Shown: in pieces, positions 10,494 through 23,900 of the stretch
How positions within the stretch are numbered: position 1 is the first letter of the stretch
How the letters are laid out: every line of letters begins with the position of its first letter
NCBI GenBank assembly: GCA_001599715.1
Contig: BCHU01000004.1
Location: 744,001-808,000, forward strand
Source: Phaeotremella fagi
Lineage: Eukaryota > Basidiomycota > Tremellomycetes > Tremellales > Phaeotremellaceae
Direction of reading: 5' to 3'
DNA: 64,000 nucleotides
The notes under the pieces: generated by a model
Told to the model about the DNA's origin: nothing
Seen by the model: only the letters and a program-made list of their open reading frames with translations
Database searches by the model: none
Translations under genes and position numbers: made by a program

Positions 10494-13400
10494 ATGTCAT
10501 CTTCACCCGCTACATTCACAATCATCAATGAACACAGTCCAACATCTTCAACTTCAACCTTCTCACCTCGATTCAGTATAGGTGCATCCATGTCCTCAAA
10601 CGCCTCTTCATCTTCGTCCTCTTCATCCTCCTCCTGCTCAGCTTCAGGATCAGAAGATGATGACTCAAGCGACGACGAAGAAGGTGTTTTCTTCGGTGCT
10701 AGAAATCCAGTAGAACTCCAGATGATAGCCAAACTATCTCAAAACGATGAAATAACAGAGGCACCAACACCGATCCATCAACATGTCACAAAAAGAAAAT
10801 CAGCCTCCAGTAGTAGTAGAAGATCATCATCAGGCGTTATCAGACTACGGAAACGTGATTCCAGAGAATTTCTTCGAAGAAAAACATTGTTGTTACCTGG
10901 TAACAGCAATTCTCCTGAAAAAATCGATGAAACTCCGGTTGATAAAGGAAAGGGTAGAAGTTCCGAGGTGTATCTTGTTAGGGAAGATATTGAAGACACT
11001 CTATCTCAATGTTCGACTCCATCGCCGTTTAAACGATCTCAAGGTTTACCAACGACACCTACACCTGTTGTTTCTGAGCAGCAAGAAGAACTGATACTCC
11101 AACTTGATGCTGTTCATCTGTCACCTGTAGAAGCAGTTGGAGTTCAAGACTTTGATGTTGAGCAATCCCGGATCTCTAACGGTGATTCTGAGAGCGAAGA
11201 AGAAGGGGATGATAACAACAGTCTGTTCTGCGATGACGAAAGTCACGCGGACAGTGATAAAGAAAATACCATGGTTCCCAACTCAATGTCCAACTCATCA
11301 TCTGAAAACAACCTGGATGACGGTCAGAATGATGGTACAGTGACGGTCGGATTTGGGGTTACATTTAACGACGACGTCGTGAATGCATCAGAATTGAGTG
11401 GTACGTTAGCGTTATTGAATTTACTTTACTATGTCGCTGATGACAACAGATCAACTCGCTCAACTTGACATGGGAGGAATGAAAATAACTGATTTTGCCG
11501 ATCCCACCTATCTCGACTCATTGGTCGATGAAGTATCAGTTGAGAACGCAGACAAGTCTCTTGACTTTGGCAATTTCTTCGAGGACAGTTTCGAGAGAGA
11601 ACAGGTTGAAGAGAGCAACCTGGATCCAACCGAAATCAACGATAAAATGGATGTTCTGGTTCAAGACCCTCTACACATGACTCAAGACCATGTAGACACG
11701 TCTGTCGAGATTGCGGAGTCTGAAACGTCAATGACATCCGATCTGGAATCACCCTTACCAGTAGCTCGAGCCGGTCCCGTCGTCATTCCCAACTTCTCTC
11801 ATCACATTATAGAATCCATTCGCGCAGATCCTGGATCTCCTTTCCGAAATCTACCTCCAACAAATTCTCCCATGAGGGAATCACCCCGTCCAACTTTTAC
11901 TGCTGACAGCGAGAGAACAGATCGTCTAGGCGATATCGATTCACCAGACTCCAAACGACATCCTCCCCCGACTCCTCTTTTAGGTCGAGCTACACCCAGA
12001 CAACTCCAACCTTTACCAACAACCAGTATAACACCTTCGATAGTCCCCGCTTCAGATACAATTCGACCATTAGCATTTACTCAACGACCTAAAACTCTCA
12101 AATCCCTTCCCGTCACTTTAGGTCAAAGTAAGAACGATGAAAACAAAGGATCACTTCGACCACTGAAGGACGAAGAAAGTAGTAAAGCGGCTTCCGAGAG
12201 AGCTTCAGCTATTCGTGGACAGTTGGATGCCGTCTTCACGACGACGACTACAAAAATGAGTGCTTTCGGTCCACCATCTCGTACAGTATCTGGCTCTTCG
12301 CAATCTTTGAACGGAAACGGTATCAACAAGACTAAGTTGGTTAGGAAAACTGTTCCAGCTGCACCTTTACCTAAATCGATTTTGAAGAAAGGTAAAGGTG
12401 ACGTCTTCCTTTCGTCTGTGTCTGAGATAGCACCTGCTTCAACTGCTGTTGTCGCACGAAATAAAATTTCCAATCCAGTTCCAGCGCGACCGTTCAGTAG
12501 GGCAGTTTCAGCAGGTCAGTTTCCTGTTAAATCCTCTGTGTCTTCGACTTCATTGGCCAGACGACCTGGGATTGCACAACCAGTCGCCGCTCGTCCAACT
12601 GTTTCCAATGGTTCACGTCCACCTTCCGCTACTGGTTTCAGATCTGCTCAACCTGCTGGTGAACCGGTGAAAGTTCGACAAACATTCACAGCATTACCTT
12701 TAGTCCCCCAACCTAATCGACAGAATCAGATCATCCGCCCAATCCCAGTAATCGAAACTAGTACGATGAAAAGACCACTTCACGCAGTAGATCTCTCGAG
12801 TACGAGAAATGCTATCAAAGTTGGCGGTAACAGACCAACATTAGGACTCCCGATGCGAGTCGTCAGGGATTTCTCACAAACTCAAAGTTTACCCACTGTA
12901 TTCCTTGGAAGTACCGGTGGTGGTGTATCAGGAAATGGTTCAGGTTTGGCGTCCATCGCTCGACCATTCTTCAGATCACCTGCTAGAAATGGAGTTTTAG
13001 GTAAAAGATCTTATGGTGATATCAATCGAGGAACACCTACTACTGGACGGGTCATGAAGGTATGTTATTGTTTTTTGTTTGTTACTGATCGATTTAGCTT
13101 GGTACACCATCTCGTGGAACACCGATGAAAGCTCCCGCGTTCAAACTGCCCCCTCCTTCGTCAGCACTGAGGGTGAACACGACCACTTCTGTGAACACCG
13201 TGGTTCCAATCAACACCATCGATTCCACACCTGTTCATGACGTCTCAGTGGTCGTTCCCTCCGCTACCGAAGGTCCACCTTCGACTGCCACTCGTCATGC
13301 GTCAGAAACCCATAACGTTGATAACGTTGACAATCCAACATCAACCTCTCTCCCACCCCAACGAGGATCTAGCGAAGAGAACCAAGACGTTTCGTTCCAA

Positions 13401-14317
13401 TTGCCCATTGAAAAATCATCGTCACCTATTGAATCTATCCAATCACCCGAAAAACCAACCAAAGACGATGAAGCCAAATCGAATCCCAGAGGTCGACCAA
13501 AGAGAACCACGAAACCACCTGCACCAGTACTGTCTAAACCAACACCGTCATCAACTAAAAATACGATTCAATCAATCGTACCCAACATGTCGGAGAAGGA
13601 ACTGAAATCGAAAACGAATTTCAACACTATGAAGAATCAAGTGTATTTCTGTGCGATAGAACGACAGATCGTTAGGAGGAACGGCGCGAGACCGCCAAGT
13701 CCGGATGGTAGGATGCGATCAAGTTTTATACCGACTCAAGAAGAGGAGGAGAGATTACGTAGAGAGGAAAGAGCTGCTAAAAGACGTGGTGATAGTTTGG
13801 ACGGTGATACCACTTTCACCGCCAAATCTAAGAGACATCCACATCAAGATGGGAATCGAGATCAACATTATCGAGCTAAAGGTGACGTTGAAGATTATTC
13901 TACACCAGCGAGAATCGGTTCTGGTGATGGTACTAGTTCTGGGTCGAATAAACGATTCAAATCTCATCATGAAGAAACTGGGAATAAAAATGTCAGATGG
14001 GATAAGAAATTGATATCGATCTGTGAAGATGATTTTGGATCTTTTGAATCGAACGAGGAAGAGGAAGAGGAGAAAATTTTGAAATCAATCATCAAAGATG
14101 ATCCTGGGGTACGTCGTTCATAAATTTGCTCATAAATGAATTTAGTGTGACTAATGACCCGTAGATCCAACTCGACCCCCATGGGAATGTCGTCAATTCA
14201 TCACGTCCAATCGATGATCTGAAACGTTCAAGAATAGTGGTTACCGCTGTTTTCTATGATGGCGAGGAACCTGTTACGAAACCTAATGAGAATACTAGAT
14301 CTAAAGCTAAGAAATGA
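10494..14317 (+). CDS. Large Ser/Pro-rich AT-hook protein with KEN and D-box motifs
   Basis: A 1226-residue protein I do not recognise. Four exons; introns at 11401-11449, 13060-13097 (38 nt) and 14109-14164. The first ~75 residues include a long Ser run followed by an acidic block (SEDDDSSDDEEG). A basic segment follows, with the D-box-like RKTLLLPGN at residues 129-137, then a KEN tripeptide at 256-258. An AT-hook (NPRGRPKRTTKPP) and a conserved-looking basic block (NTMKNQVYFCAIERQIVRRN) lie in the C-terminal third, before a Glu-rich stretch. Many SP/TP sites are present. Together these suggest a cell-cycle-regulated chromatin protein; this is inference from short motifs. Most of the chain looks disordered and no enzymatic domain is visible. 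Confidence 0.8.
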
Positions 14318-14583
14318 TTGGAGGGGGGGGGAAATCTTATTTTATAGTTGTTACGAGTGTTGATGATATGGGATCTACGTTGTTTCATTTTGTACACTTG
14401 TACCAAGGGCAGAACTGCATGAATTGGTCATTGTCATTAAATACAGAATAACGTAAATATCCCCATCGTCATCAATCCTCTTCCATCGATCAATCCTAAA
14501 AACGCTACATTAAGAAATCAAAATGACGAAAGACAGTCCATAAAGTAAAGTAATAACCAAAACATCGGACATGAAAAAACGCG

Positions 14584-17500
14584 CTACGATTCATAATCCT
14601 CACTGTAGATGGCGATATGACCACGTCGATCACCATGTCTCAATCGACTAGGTGAGATATGTCTCGATACCAAATTCCTAACAACGGTGTTAAGCGTGAC
14701 AGGTCCACAAGCTAAAATGTGATTCAATCAGTTACAACATCGATTAAATCAAGAACAATAGACCTTACTAGCAACTATCAAACTCCCTTTAGCGATTTCA
14801 ATCTCTTCTTGTAAAACATTTGATAATTTCGGTTTACCCGGACGAGCCAATTCACTGAGTATACTCATAGCTGAATAATCCGATTGATCGATCCATAAAC
14901 CCGCGTCATTAGATGAATCAACGTTGTTCGAGTCATCAAGGAAAACCATTGATTGGGTACGTGACTGTCTGGCAAGTAGGTCACGCATCGAATCACCAGC
15001 TATGGATTGGTTATCATCGAATAACATTGATGGGGACGGTGAAGGTCCTCTGGGTCCACCACTTGATCCACCGGTGAACGGATCGTAACGACCATATGTT
15101 GAATCAGATATCGATTTGAACGATTGTCGACGTTGATCGTTACCCGCCAACATGGGATTTGACGGACTTCGTTTAGTCTCGTAATTCGATAATCTTGGTT
15201 GGGAGACACTTCTGGTTCCTAGATATCCCTTATCCTCTGTTGGTTTCCCGATCCCAATCGATGAATCATACGGTGATCCAGACGCTGCAGCTGCGTATTG
15301 TCTTTCCACATCTTCTTCATATCCTGATCGTCGATATTTACCACCACCCCCGCCATAACCACCACCAGCTCTGGCAGCTTTCCTAGATTTCGCACGTCGG
15401 ACTTTACCCTGTTGATGTAGTTTTTCCGATAATTCATTTTGGACTGGGTCGTTGACATCCTCCTCATCTTCGTAATTGGTTAAATCAACAACATCCGCAT
15501 AAGGTGCGACTTCAATCGATTCCATCGGTTGTGAAAAGTCATAACTCCCATCACGAGACATATCGGAAGTCACAGATTCCATTGAACTTCTTCTTGAATC
15601 ACCTCCACCCTGTGCGAATCCTGGTCTGGGCGGTAGGAATTCATCCCCTAGTGCTGTAGTCTTAGTTTTGGTGGAATTGGTAACGAAGATATCTATTTGA
15701 AGTTGTAAAGCTGAAACCATTTCTTGACATCTTCGAAGTTGACTTGCAACCCAAGCGATTTCCGCTGTGGCAAAAATAGTCAGAAAACGATCCTGCTATC
15801 ACGACTGGACCTACCATATTCTCTGGCTACCCAACAAAATCTCACTCTCTCCGTCCCAAACTTCCTCGTATCAGGCCGCGAAGCCATCGTTCGACAAATA
15901 TAATCACAAATAGCCGCACCAAAACTGACACCCGATCCACCACATATGATAACGACCGATGAATGTTCCCCCCACCTAACTCTCCCAGCTGAACCGAACG
16001 GACCATCAATCCTCGCTTTCACATAGATTGGAGGAACCGTCATAGCAGAATGTCCTTCTGGCCCCGTACCGCCGACCCCCATTGACGCCAAAGAAACTCT
16101 TTTATCTTTACTCGATGACACACCGACGTTATCCAACGAACGTTGTCTCACTAAATCGAACAACTTTCTTGTCAATCCCTTTCGAGCTTTGACTAACACC
16201 ACGATCTCTTTCCTATCGTTGTTGATAATCGTAAAAGGATGAGATTGGATTTTCGATAATTCAGGTAAAGTCAATAAAAGACTTTGACCAGGTTGCCAAG
16301 AAAATGGATGACCGACTTGTATCGTAAGTCTTACCGTTCTGGACGGTAACAATTCAGCTTGTGCGTAACCAACAGGAACAGGTGGAGGTGGTTGAATAAC
16401 TGCCGGTGTCGATACAGGTAAAGTCGCAATTGATGTCTGAGGTTTATGTCTATATTCAGCGGCGTATGGATCTTGAGTTCCAGTCCTGGCATAACCATCT
16501 TGACGAGATCTAGTACCAGAATAAGTCGCTTCTGAACTGAATCTCGAATCGTAAGATCCAACCGGTTGAAGAGATCCTTCATCATAATATCCTGATGATC
16601 TACCTCCAAATTCAGGATCCACAACATCAGGAGTGGTACTACCAGAAGGGGAAGCGCCAGCTCCTGGTGGTCTAGGTAAAGTTTTATCGGTATAGTAAGG
16701 TGTCTGAGGTGAGAATCCGGATTCTCTTTTCAAATCTTGCATTCCGTAAGATTCAGGTACTGCTGGTGAATCTTTGTATGGTCGACCAGCGACGACGGTT
16801 GGTGAAATCGATCTCCTACCGCTGTTTATCCTGAGGGATCTGATCAAACGATAACTTCTCTCCAAAACCCAAATACCCAGAGCAACAGCCATCCAATACC
16901 AGAGAGGAGGGTGGTGGATAGCGGCACAAACGATAGTTAGAAATACAGTGATAATATGGGCGATGTAGAAGAACTAAAGTTAGTGTTCGAACCCGGTCCC
17001 AAACTCACTTCATATCGTGATTTCCTAACCGGTCTCAAACTCAACACCATAACCGCCGTCAAAGCAGCATAAGCAGCACAACCAAAGATGAATCTATAAC
17101 TAAGCCAGATAATGAACCAAACAGGACTTCCATTTCTTTTATCGTAAAACAACTGAACAGTCCATAAAGCGACATGAACCGTAGTCAACACCCAAACCAA
17201 CCATGCCGTAGCTCTATGGAAAACTGCTAATTTATCCGCGTAAAGATGGGTGAATGGTCTCCAAGAAAGTAAAGCCATTGGAGGGGCCTTGAGTGCGAGT
17301 AAAACTACCAATGGAATCAATGCGAAGGAGATGAATCCAAATCTTGAACCTGAAGTCCAAAAGGCTTTGGCTATTCCGTAATTTGGTCCAGAGAAATCAC
17401 GTTTTGATTTAGCGAGATTGAAAACTGACGTTGAAGGTGAGATGTAATCTGGACCTATCACGCAAAGTGCAGCTGAAGCTATGAAGATGATCGTTATCGA

Positions 17501-17983
17501 TAGAATGATCCCGTTGGACGGTAACGTTGTCGATCTTGCGCCTGGTTTTTTGGATCCTAAAGTCCGTCTCTTCATTGCCCATCTAGCGTAGGATGCACCC
17601 ATCGAACCTTTGGCTAAACGAATATGATGCGAGAAAGCGTAAATGATTCCTATCAGTGCTAAAATCATCCATAAAAGGTAGGCATATCGATAGGAGGATG
17701 TGCTGCGGGTAGGTCAGGTTGGTATGAGGTTTTCACTCACCTCATCATATGTACTTGAAGATAGTTTGTTGCGTAATCTGCAGCTGAGGAGGCGGATGGT
17801 ACAATTGGATCCGCCTAAAATTAGTGAGTGTAATAGAGGTAAACTTACAGTTCCAGTAGGTGTAACACCACCAGTGACGGTTCCAGTTACCAAAGGAGCA
17901 GGAGCATAAGAAGTAACATATTTGAATGGAGGGACGTAGGTGATGGTAGCAATAATCGCCGATGTATTACCTTGAACTGACAT
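14584..17983 (-). CDS. Ferric reductase-like transmembrane oxidoreductase (FRE/NOX superfamily) with long insertions
   Basis: A 1061-residue plasma-membrane type ferric/cupric reductase that would pass electrons from NADPH through FAD and two hemes to extracellular metal. Six exons; introns at 14712-14768, 15765-15814, 16974-17008, 17703-17740 and 17815-17848 (34 nt). After an N-terminal ectodomain come about seven membrane spans with heme-type histidines (FHRATAWLVWVLTTVHVALW, then HIITVFLTIVCAAIHHPP). The FAD site reads HPFSWQPGQSL and HPFTI, the nucleotide loop CGGSGVSFGAAI, and the C-terminal NADPH contact ATCGP. Two unusual low-complexity insertions separate these: about 150 residues between the last helix and the FAD domain, and about 300 inside the NAD-binding domain before CGP. 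Core residues are all present. Confidence 0.9.
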
Positions 17984-18327
17984 GTTGACAGTGTTGTTGT
18001 ATGATCAGTTTATGGAATATTCATCGACGACTGTGGGGGTGGGTGGGAGTGGGAATAAACAGATGTGTATCAGATTGTAATGTTAATGTCAATGTTTTAT
18101 GTATACCTTTGAAACTTAGCTTGATGAGCATGTGCTACTTCTGCTACGCGCACAGCAAACTGCACCGTAAAGTATGTCATCTCACGTGAGTGGGGTAAAA
18201 GGGGGCTATTTAAGTTCTGTGGGGTTGCTTAAAGTGCCGCACAAATAAGAGGTGCTACATGGTATAACCGTGGCATACTACTTGAATGATAGCCAAACGA
18301 GGTCTCTTCTATACGTAAAATGATCAA
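17984..18327. other. Intergenic, 344 bp, ferric reductase promoter side
   Basis: Upstream of the ferric reductase start (minus strand) and downstream of the broken secreted-protein gene. It contains a TCACGTGA element listed separately. Nothing else recognised. Confidence 0.6.
18181..18190. promoter_or_regulatory. Palindromic CTCACGTGAG E-box about 200 bp upstream of the ferric reductase
   Basis: The 10-bp perfect palindrome CTCACGTGAG holds the CACGTG core bound by bHLH factors such as Cbf1 and Pho4 in yeasts. It lies 198 bp upstream of the ATG at 17983. A role in iron or sulfur control of the reductase is inference. Confidence 0.4.
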
Positions 18328-19071
18328 CTAACAATTAATACAATCGACGAAATTGTAACCAAAGACCGGGTCAGCGTTAACATTAGCTGTGTTGTAATAA
18401 TCTGTCACAGTCGTTCCATCATCATTATACCAAGCCTCACATCTCCAAAGATTAGCGAGATTGTCGTAGTAGATTTGAAAAGAGCCATAAGCGTTTCCAC
18501 TGTTATCAGCACTGATAATTTCTGTCAGTACGTTCTCTGCCTCAAACAAAAGAAAGCTTACAAATCTCCGCATTGCTGAATGGCCGTGTTTTGGGCTACG
18601 GTTGAGGCATAGGTTGTTTTTATGAAACTGTTAGAAGCATCATTGGCTTGGAGGAATTGAATATCAGCCCCACTGCGGAGTGAAGAAAGAGGTAGAAAAC
18701 ATAAAGAAAGCTTACCAGGTGAATTGTCAGGTTGAACGGTCCCAGAACCTTGATAATACTTTGCATAGATTAAATCGGTATTGGTGACTCGTGCAGGAGG
18801 AGCGGTGGGTGAAGTAGCACGACGATGAATATCAGATCGTTTCTTGGTCCTGGTAACGAGCTTCATTAAAGGTTAATGCTTAATTTTCAACTGCTTCAAT
18901 GGATCTAAGGATTTCTTCGCGGAAGAGTCAAACTCACCTGTTCACGACTGACTTGACGCGATTTGATTTCCTCAGCTACAGCTGGAGTAGTTCCGGTAGG
19001 TTTGGCTTCGATACAAGAGAACGAAGCACTGGCAAGGAGTACGAGACTGAAAATTGATTGAGTCAACATAA
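18328..19071 (-). pseudogene. Secreted cysteine-containing protein with signal-peptide frame out by two bases
   Basis: The minus strand from ATG 19071 encodes a textbook signal peptide (MLTQSIFSLVLLASASFS). The rest of the protein (AKPTGTTPAVAEEIKSR..) lies in another frame; exon lengths 134, 145, 85 and 184 total two bases too many. The offset falls at a (GA)3 run on the plus strand at 19017-19022: one GA fewer restores a continuous frame. Introns otherwise fit at 18512-18561, 18647-18715 and 18861-18937. The mature part has Kex2-like KKR and HRR sites, then a compact domain with CGDF, WRCEAWY and a terminal CINC, typical of small fungal secreted proteins. Alternatives: a 44-nt intron with a poor GTCTCG donor that deletes the signal core, or a sequence error. 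Function unknown. Confidence 0.55.
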
Positions 19072-19715
19072 TGATGTTATACTAAAAACTTTGTTATGAA
19101 AGAAGGAAGATTTGTTTATTCTTTTCTTCTAGGTATAAGTGGGTTTCCAAACAATAAGTAAGTTACCCAAGTAGAACCTCGAAGCTCTCGACAACCGAGG
19201 AAAAGTCCTTTCTATCCTTAGAAATCTTTTGCATGGAACGTGAGATATCTAAAAAAAGAAAAATCAAGGTACTTACCGGGACTTACCTTCGAGTCTGGTA
19301 CACTAAGTTTATGCCTCTTTTGAAGATAAGTTACCTGAACAATGGTTCGTTCGTTGATCTCCTTAAACCCTTGAGACCAACCGATGGGAAATCTAGAACT
19401 TTATTTTTATCTCATGGGTACCTTTTAAGTTACCATGAAAGCATGCATGATCTTCAGAGCTTGTCTATTTGACTTGAGTGCAAGTAAGCAGTGTGAATCA
19501 GTAAGTAACTTATGATCGATCAAGTGAAGGTTGAGCTTTCTACTCGACCAGTAACTTAAGAAAATCATCGCGTACTTGTATGGTTTCAGCAAACGCCAAA
19601 GTGCCAAAGTGAATGAATAGCGTATTGTCAGGCTCACATTGGCAAATGTTAGGCTGACTTTGGACATAACCGATTCGATAATCATCAGAGTCCATTCCAA
19701 TAAACGGACACTCAC
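19072..19715. other. Intergenic, 644 bp
   Basis: Divergent promoter space between the secreted-protein gene (-) and the PLP-homeostasis gene (+). Open frames at 19233-19472 (+) and 19425-19803 (-) show no family features and overlap each other. No RNA gene or repeat recognised. Confidence 0.55.
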
Positions 19716-20755
<1,040 letters not shown>

Positions 20756-20965
20756 GGTTGGGGAATGGATCGTCAGTCGGGTTTCCGATTGATTTAGTCA
20801 TCATCGTTGGGACACTCTTCCGGCAAGTAGACGCATCACCATATCAGAACCGTAGAGTTATGCATGCATAATACCAAGATACTCATATATCATTCCAAGA
20901 CCCTAAATCTCTACACCTATACGGTATCTCCGACGCAGCATCGTAAAATCAACGCCAACCAAGAT

Positions 20966-23900
20966 CTAACGGAACGGGAAACCACCTTGAGCCTAAATCA
21001 CAACCATCAGCAAAAGAACCAATATTTACTCCCCAAAGGACTCACCTCTCCAGGACCGACTTTCATCCAGAAATCCGCCAAATCCAAACTCTCATAACCC
21101 GCCGAATCGTCCATGACAACATTATCATTCTGTAAACCCCCTCCCATGATGTTATGAATCTGACCATTCCCATTGCCATGACTAACACCGCCGTTGTTAC
21201 CGTTAACCCCACCGAACCAATCGTCCAACGTCGTGAAACCCAAATTCAAGAAATCAGGCTGAACATTCTGTATATCAGAGAGCGGCTGTTGATGTGGTGG
21301 ATCAAGTTGACTGAAAAACTGATGTTGCTGCTGTTGCTGGGGTTGGTTGGGATTATATTGATTTATCAATTGAGTCTGTGGAGGTGGTGGGAGATGTGAT
21401 TGCTGATTCAAATTTTGGTGGTGAGTTTGATGAGGACTTTGAGTTGGGGTGTTGGGATATAAGAAATGGACTGGTGGGACCGTCGGATGACTTGGGAATG
21501 TCCAATTAGGTGAATCGAAGGTTGTAGCGTTAACGTTTTGTTGAGTTTGCGTTGGCAGAGACTGATTCTGATCAAGTTGGACGTTGTCGTTATGAGTTTG
21601 TGGTAACCAAGGTAAATTCGATTGAACCACTTGTTCAGTCAACGTTGATGCAGAACCGTTGTAACTCCTCGATCCAGATGGTGCACTAGTAGGTCTAACT
21701 TGTTCAGCGTCACTTCGTCGAGTGTTTTCTCTGTTTGAAGGTGGTAATGGAATATTATGACCGCCTGTTGGACTTCTATCGCCGGTCTATCAGGTGCATA
21801 TCTGTCAGTAAACATTTCAATTGAGTTGGATGTACTCACAGAGTCTGACAAACTTGCTAACCTCTTTCGTAACTCTTCTAATTGACGACCATATCTTACA
21901 GCAGGATGATTCTCGTCATCAGAAGCTCCTTCGAAACAGGCGCAAAGTCGATCAATAAGTTTCAAAGTTCTATTTGGAAATGAGTCACTTGCCCTAAACA
22001 AAACCCATAAAATCTAAAAACACTTACTCAGCATGATCAGCTCGGAGCATGGCACCGGAATAGAGTGCCTAACATTTCATTCGTCAGTCACTACATCGCG
22101 TCATGCAAAGTTCAACTCACCTTGAGTAACAAAATAGCAGCATAAGTGAACCAAAGTAAATATCTAGAAGGTAAGAAAGGCAAAGCTCCACCAGGGAACA
22201 ACCGATCCACACAGATATGAAGCAACTCCTTTGCCGCATCGATAGATTGGAAGATATACCGAGCGTCCGGTGAAGCAGCTGCACCTCTTGGGAACAAAGA
22301 TAAAGGTGGTCGAGGGGGTTCACCGTTCAACCCCGCCTCTTTATGTTTCTGAATCAGGATCCGGTATTCCTCTTCAGCTCTTAGTGTTGATCTTTCGACG
22401 TGCGCTTGCTGTGAAGTTTGGGTTTTAGTGTTGGTTACGTTTTAGTGGTTATGCTTACGAAGCTGAAAGCGAAGATGTAAAGGGAAGCGTAATTGAACAT
22501 TGCCCATACTGCGTCTGTGAGTGGGAAAACTGTCCATCTAACGAATTGTCAGTCTACAATTGGCGGTGGCTAGGCGAACTGACTTTTTCTGTCGCCAAAG
22601 GATCTTGAAACCGTCTAACGATCTAGCAAGCTAGGGAAAAAAAATCAGTTTATCCAGAACGAAATAGATCACTGCACTAACCTCGTCCATATATTTAAAA
22701 TACTCAGCATACCTACGAGCTATCAGCCAAAAAAATCCAAAACCCTAAACCAACTCAAAGACCTACACAACCAAACTCCTAGTTCTAGCAGAATTGGGAT
22801 ACAAACAATCATGAGCGTTACTCATCATCTGAGTAAGTTCGACATAAGCTTGGATCAAACTACTAAAATCTTCCTGGGGGTAAGAAACGATTGAACCGGT
22901 TTCATCGGTTGAACCTTTGATTTCTTTGAGGAAAGGGAAATTGTTTGATGCAGCCGCTGGACCTGTTTGGGAGGACGCTGAGAATCCTTGGAAACAGATT
23001 GCGGGACCTCTTGCCCAGAAAGCTTTTCCTAGACGAAGCGAAACGCTGAGGTTTATGATTAGTAGGTGGAGAACTCCTACATCTGGTGTTACGTACTGTC
23101 TATCGAAGAGGTAACAATCTGGAGATCGAGGAGAGTTTTATCAGTACGACCGATGCCAAATTCAACCTCTTCACTCACAAGTCCAAGCCAATCTAGCCCT
23201 CTCCAATTCCATAGTCCTCTCAGCATCACTAAAAAGTTGAAAAGCCAACTAAAACCAAAATATAAGTCAAGTCCACACCCAAAAATCCCAAACCAAATAC
23301 CAACCTTATCAATCCCCAAACCATAAGCACACCGAATAGCCGTCCCAATCAACATCCAAGCCTGTCTGTTCTCAGCACCATGAACCTCCTCCCCGAAACC
23401 TATCGCATGAACTTCCTCAGGTTCCTCGTTACCTTTAACACTTGATTTCGTACGTGCCGGATCTCTTGGTAAATTTTCCGCTAGTAGGAGTAAACCTTCG
23501 ACTAGACCTATGGTTGGCGGTGCTCCTAAACATGTTATATCTGATATCCAGCCCTGAGTCAACGGTAAGCTGAAAGTCAGGAATTTTGGTAATAAAGATA
23601 TTCGAGACGTACCCTAAAAACGGCCCATGAGCTATCATGAATCTGTCTCATTCCTTGACTGGTATCATGTCGACTAGCGATGATAATCATCGCAGCTAAA
23701 AGATAACGTTCGTTCTGAGCGAATAAAGCAAGTTGATCTGGAGTTCTGGGGATGACTGATGAAGGTACCATGGGCTAAGTATGTTAGTAAGGTTTCGAAT
23801 TGCAACCAAAAAAGAGAAAACTTGACATACAAATAAATGATGGTGATAATGGAAAAAAGCTTCACTTAATCTCGTTACCTGTTCTTTACTGACTATTCCA

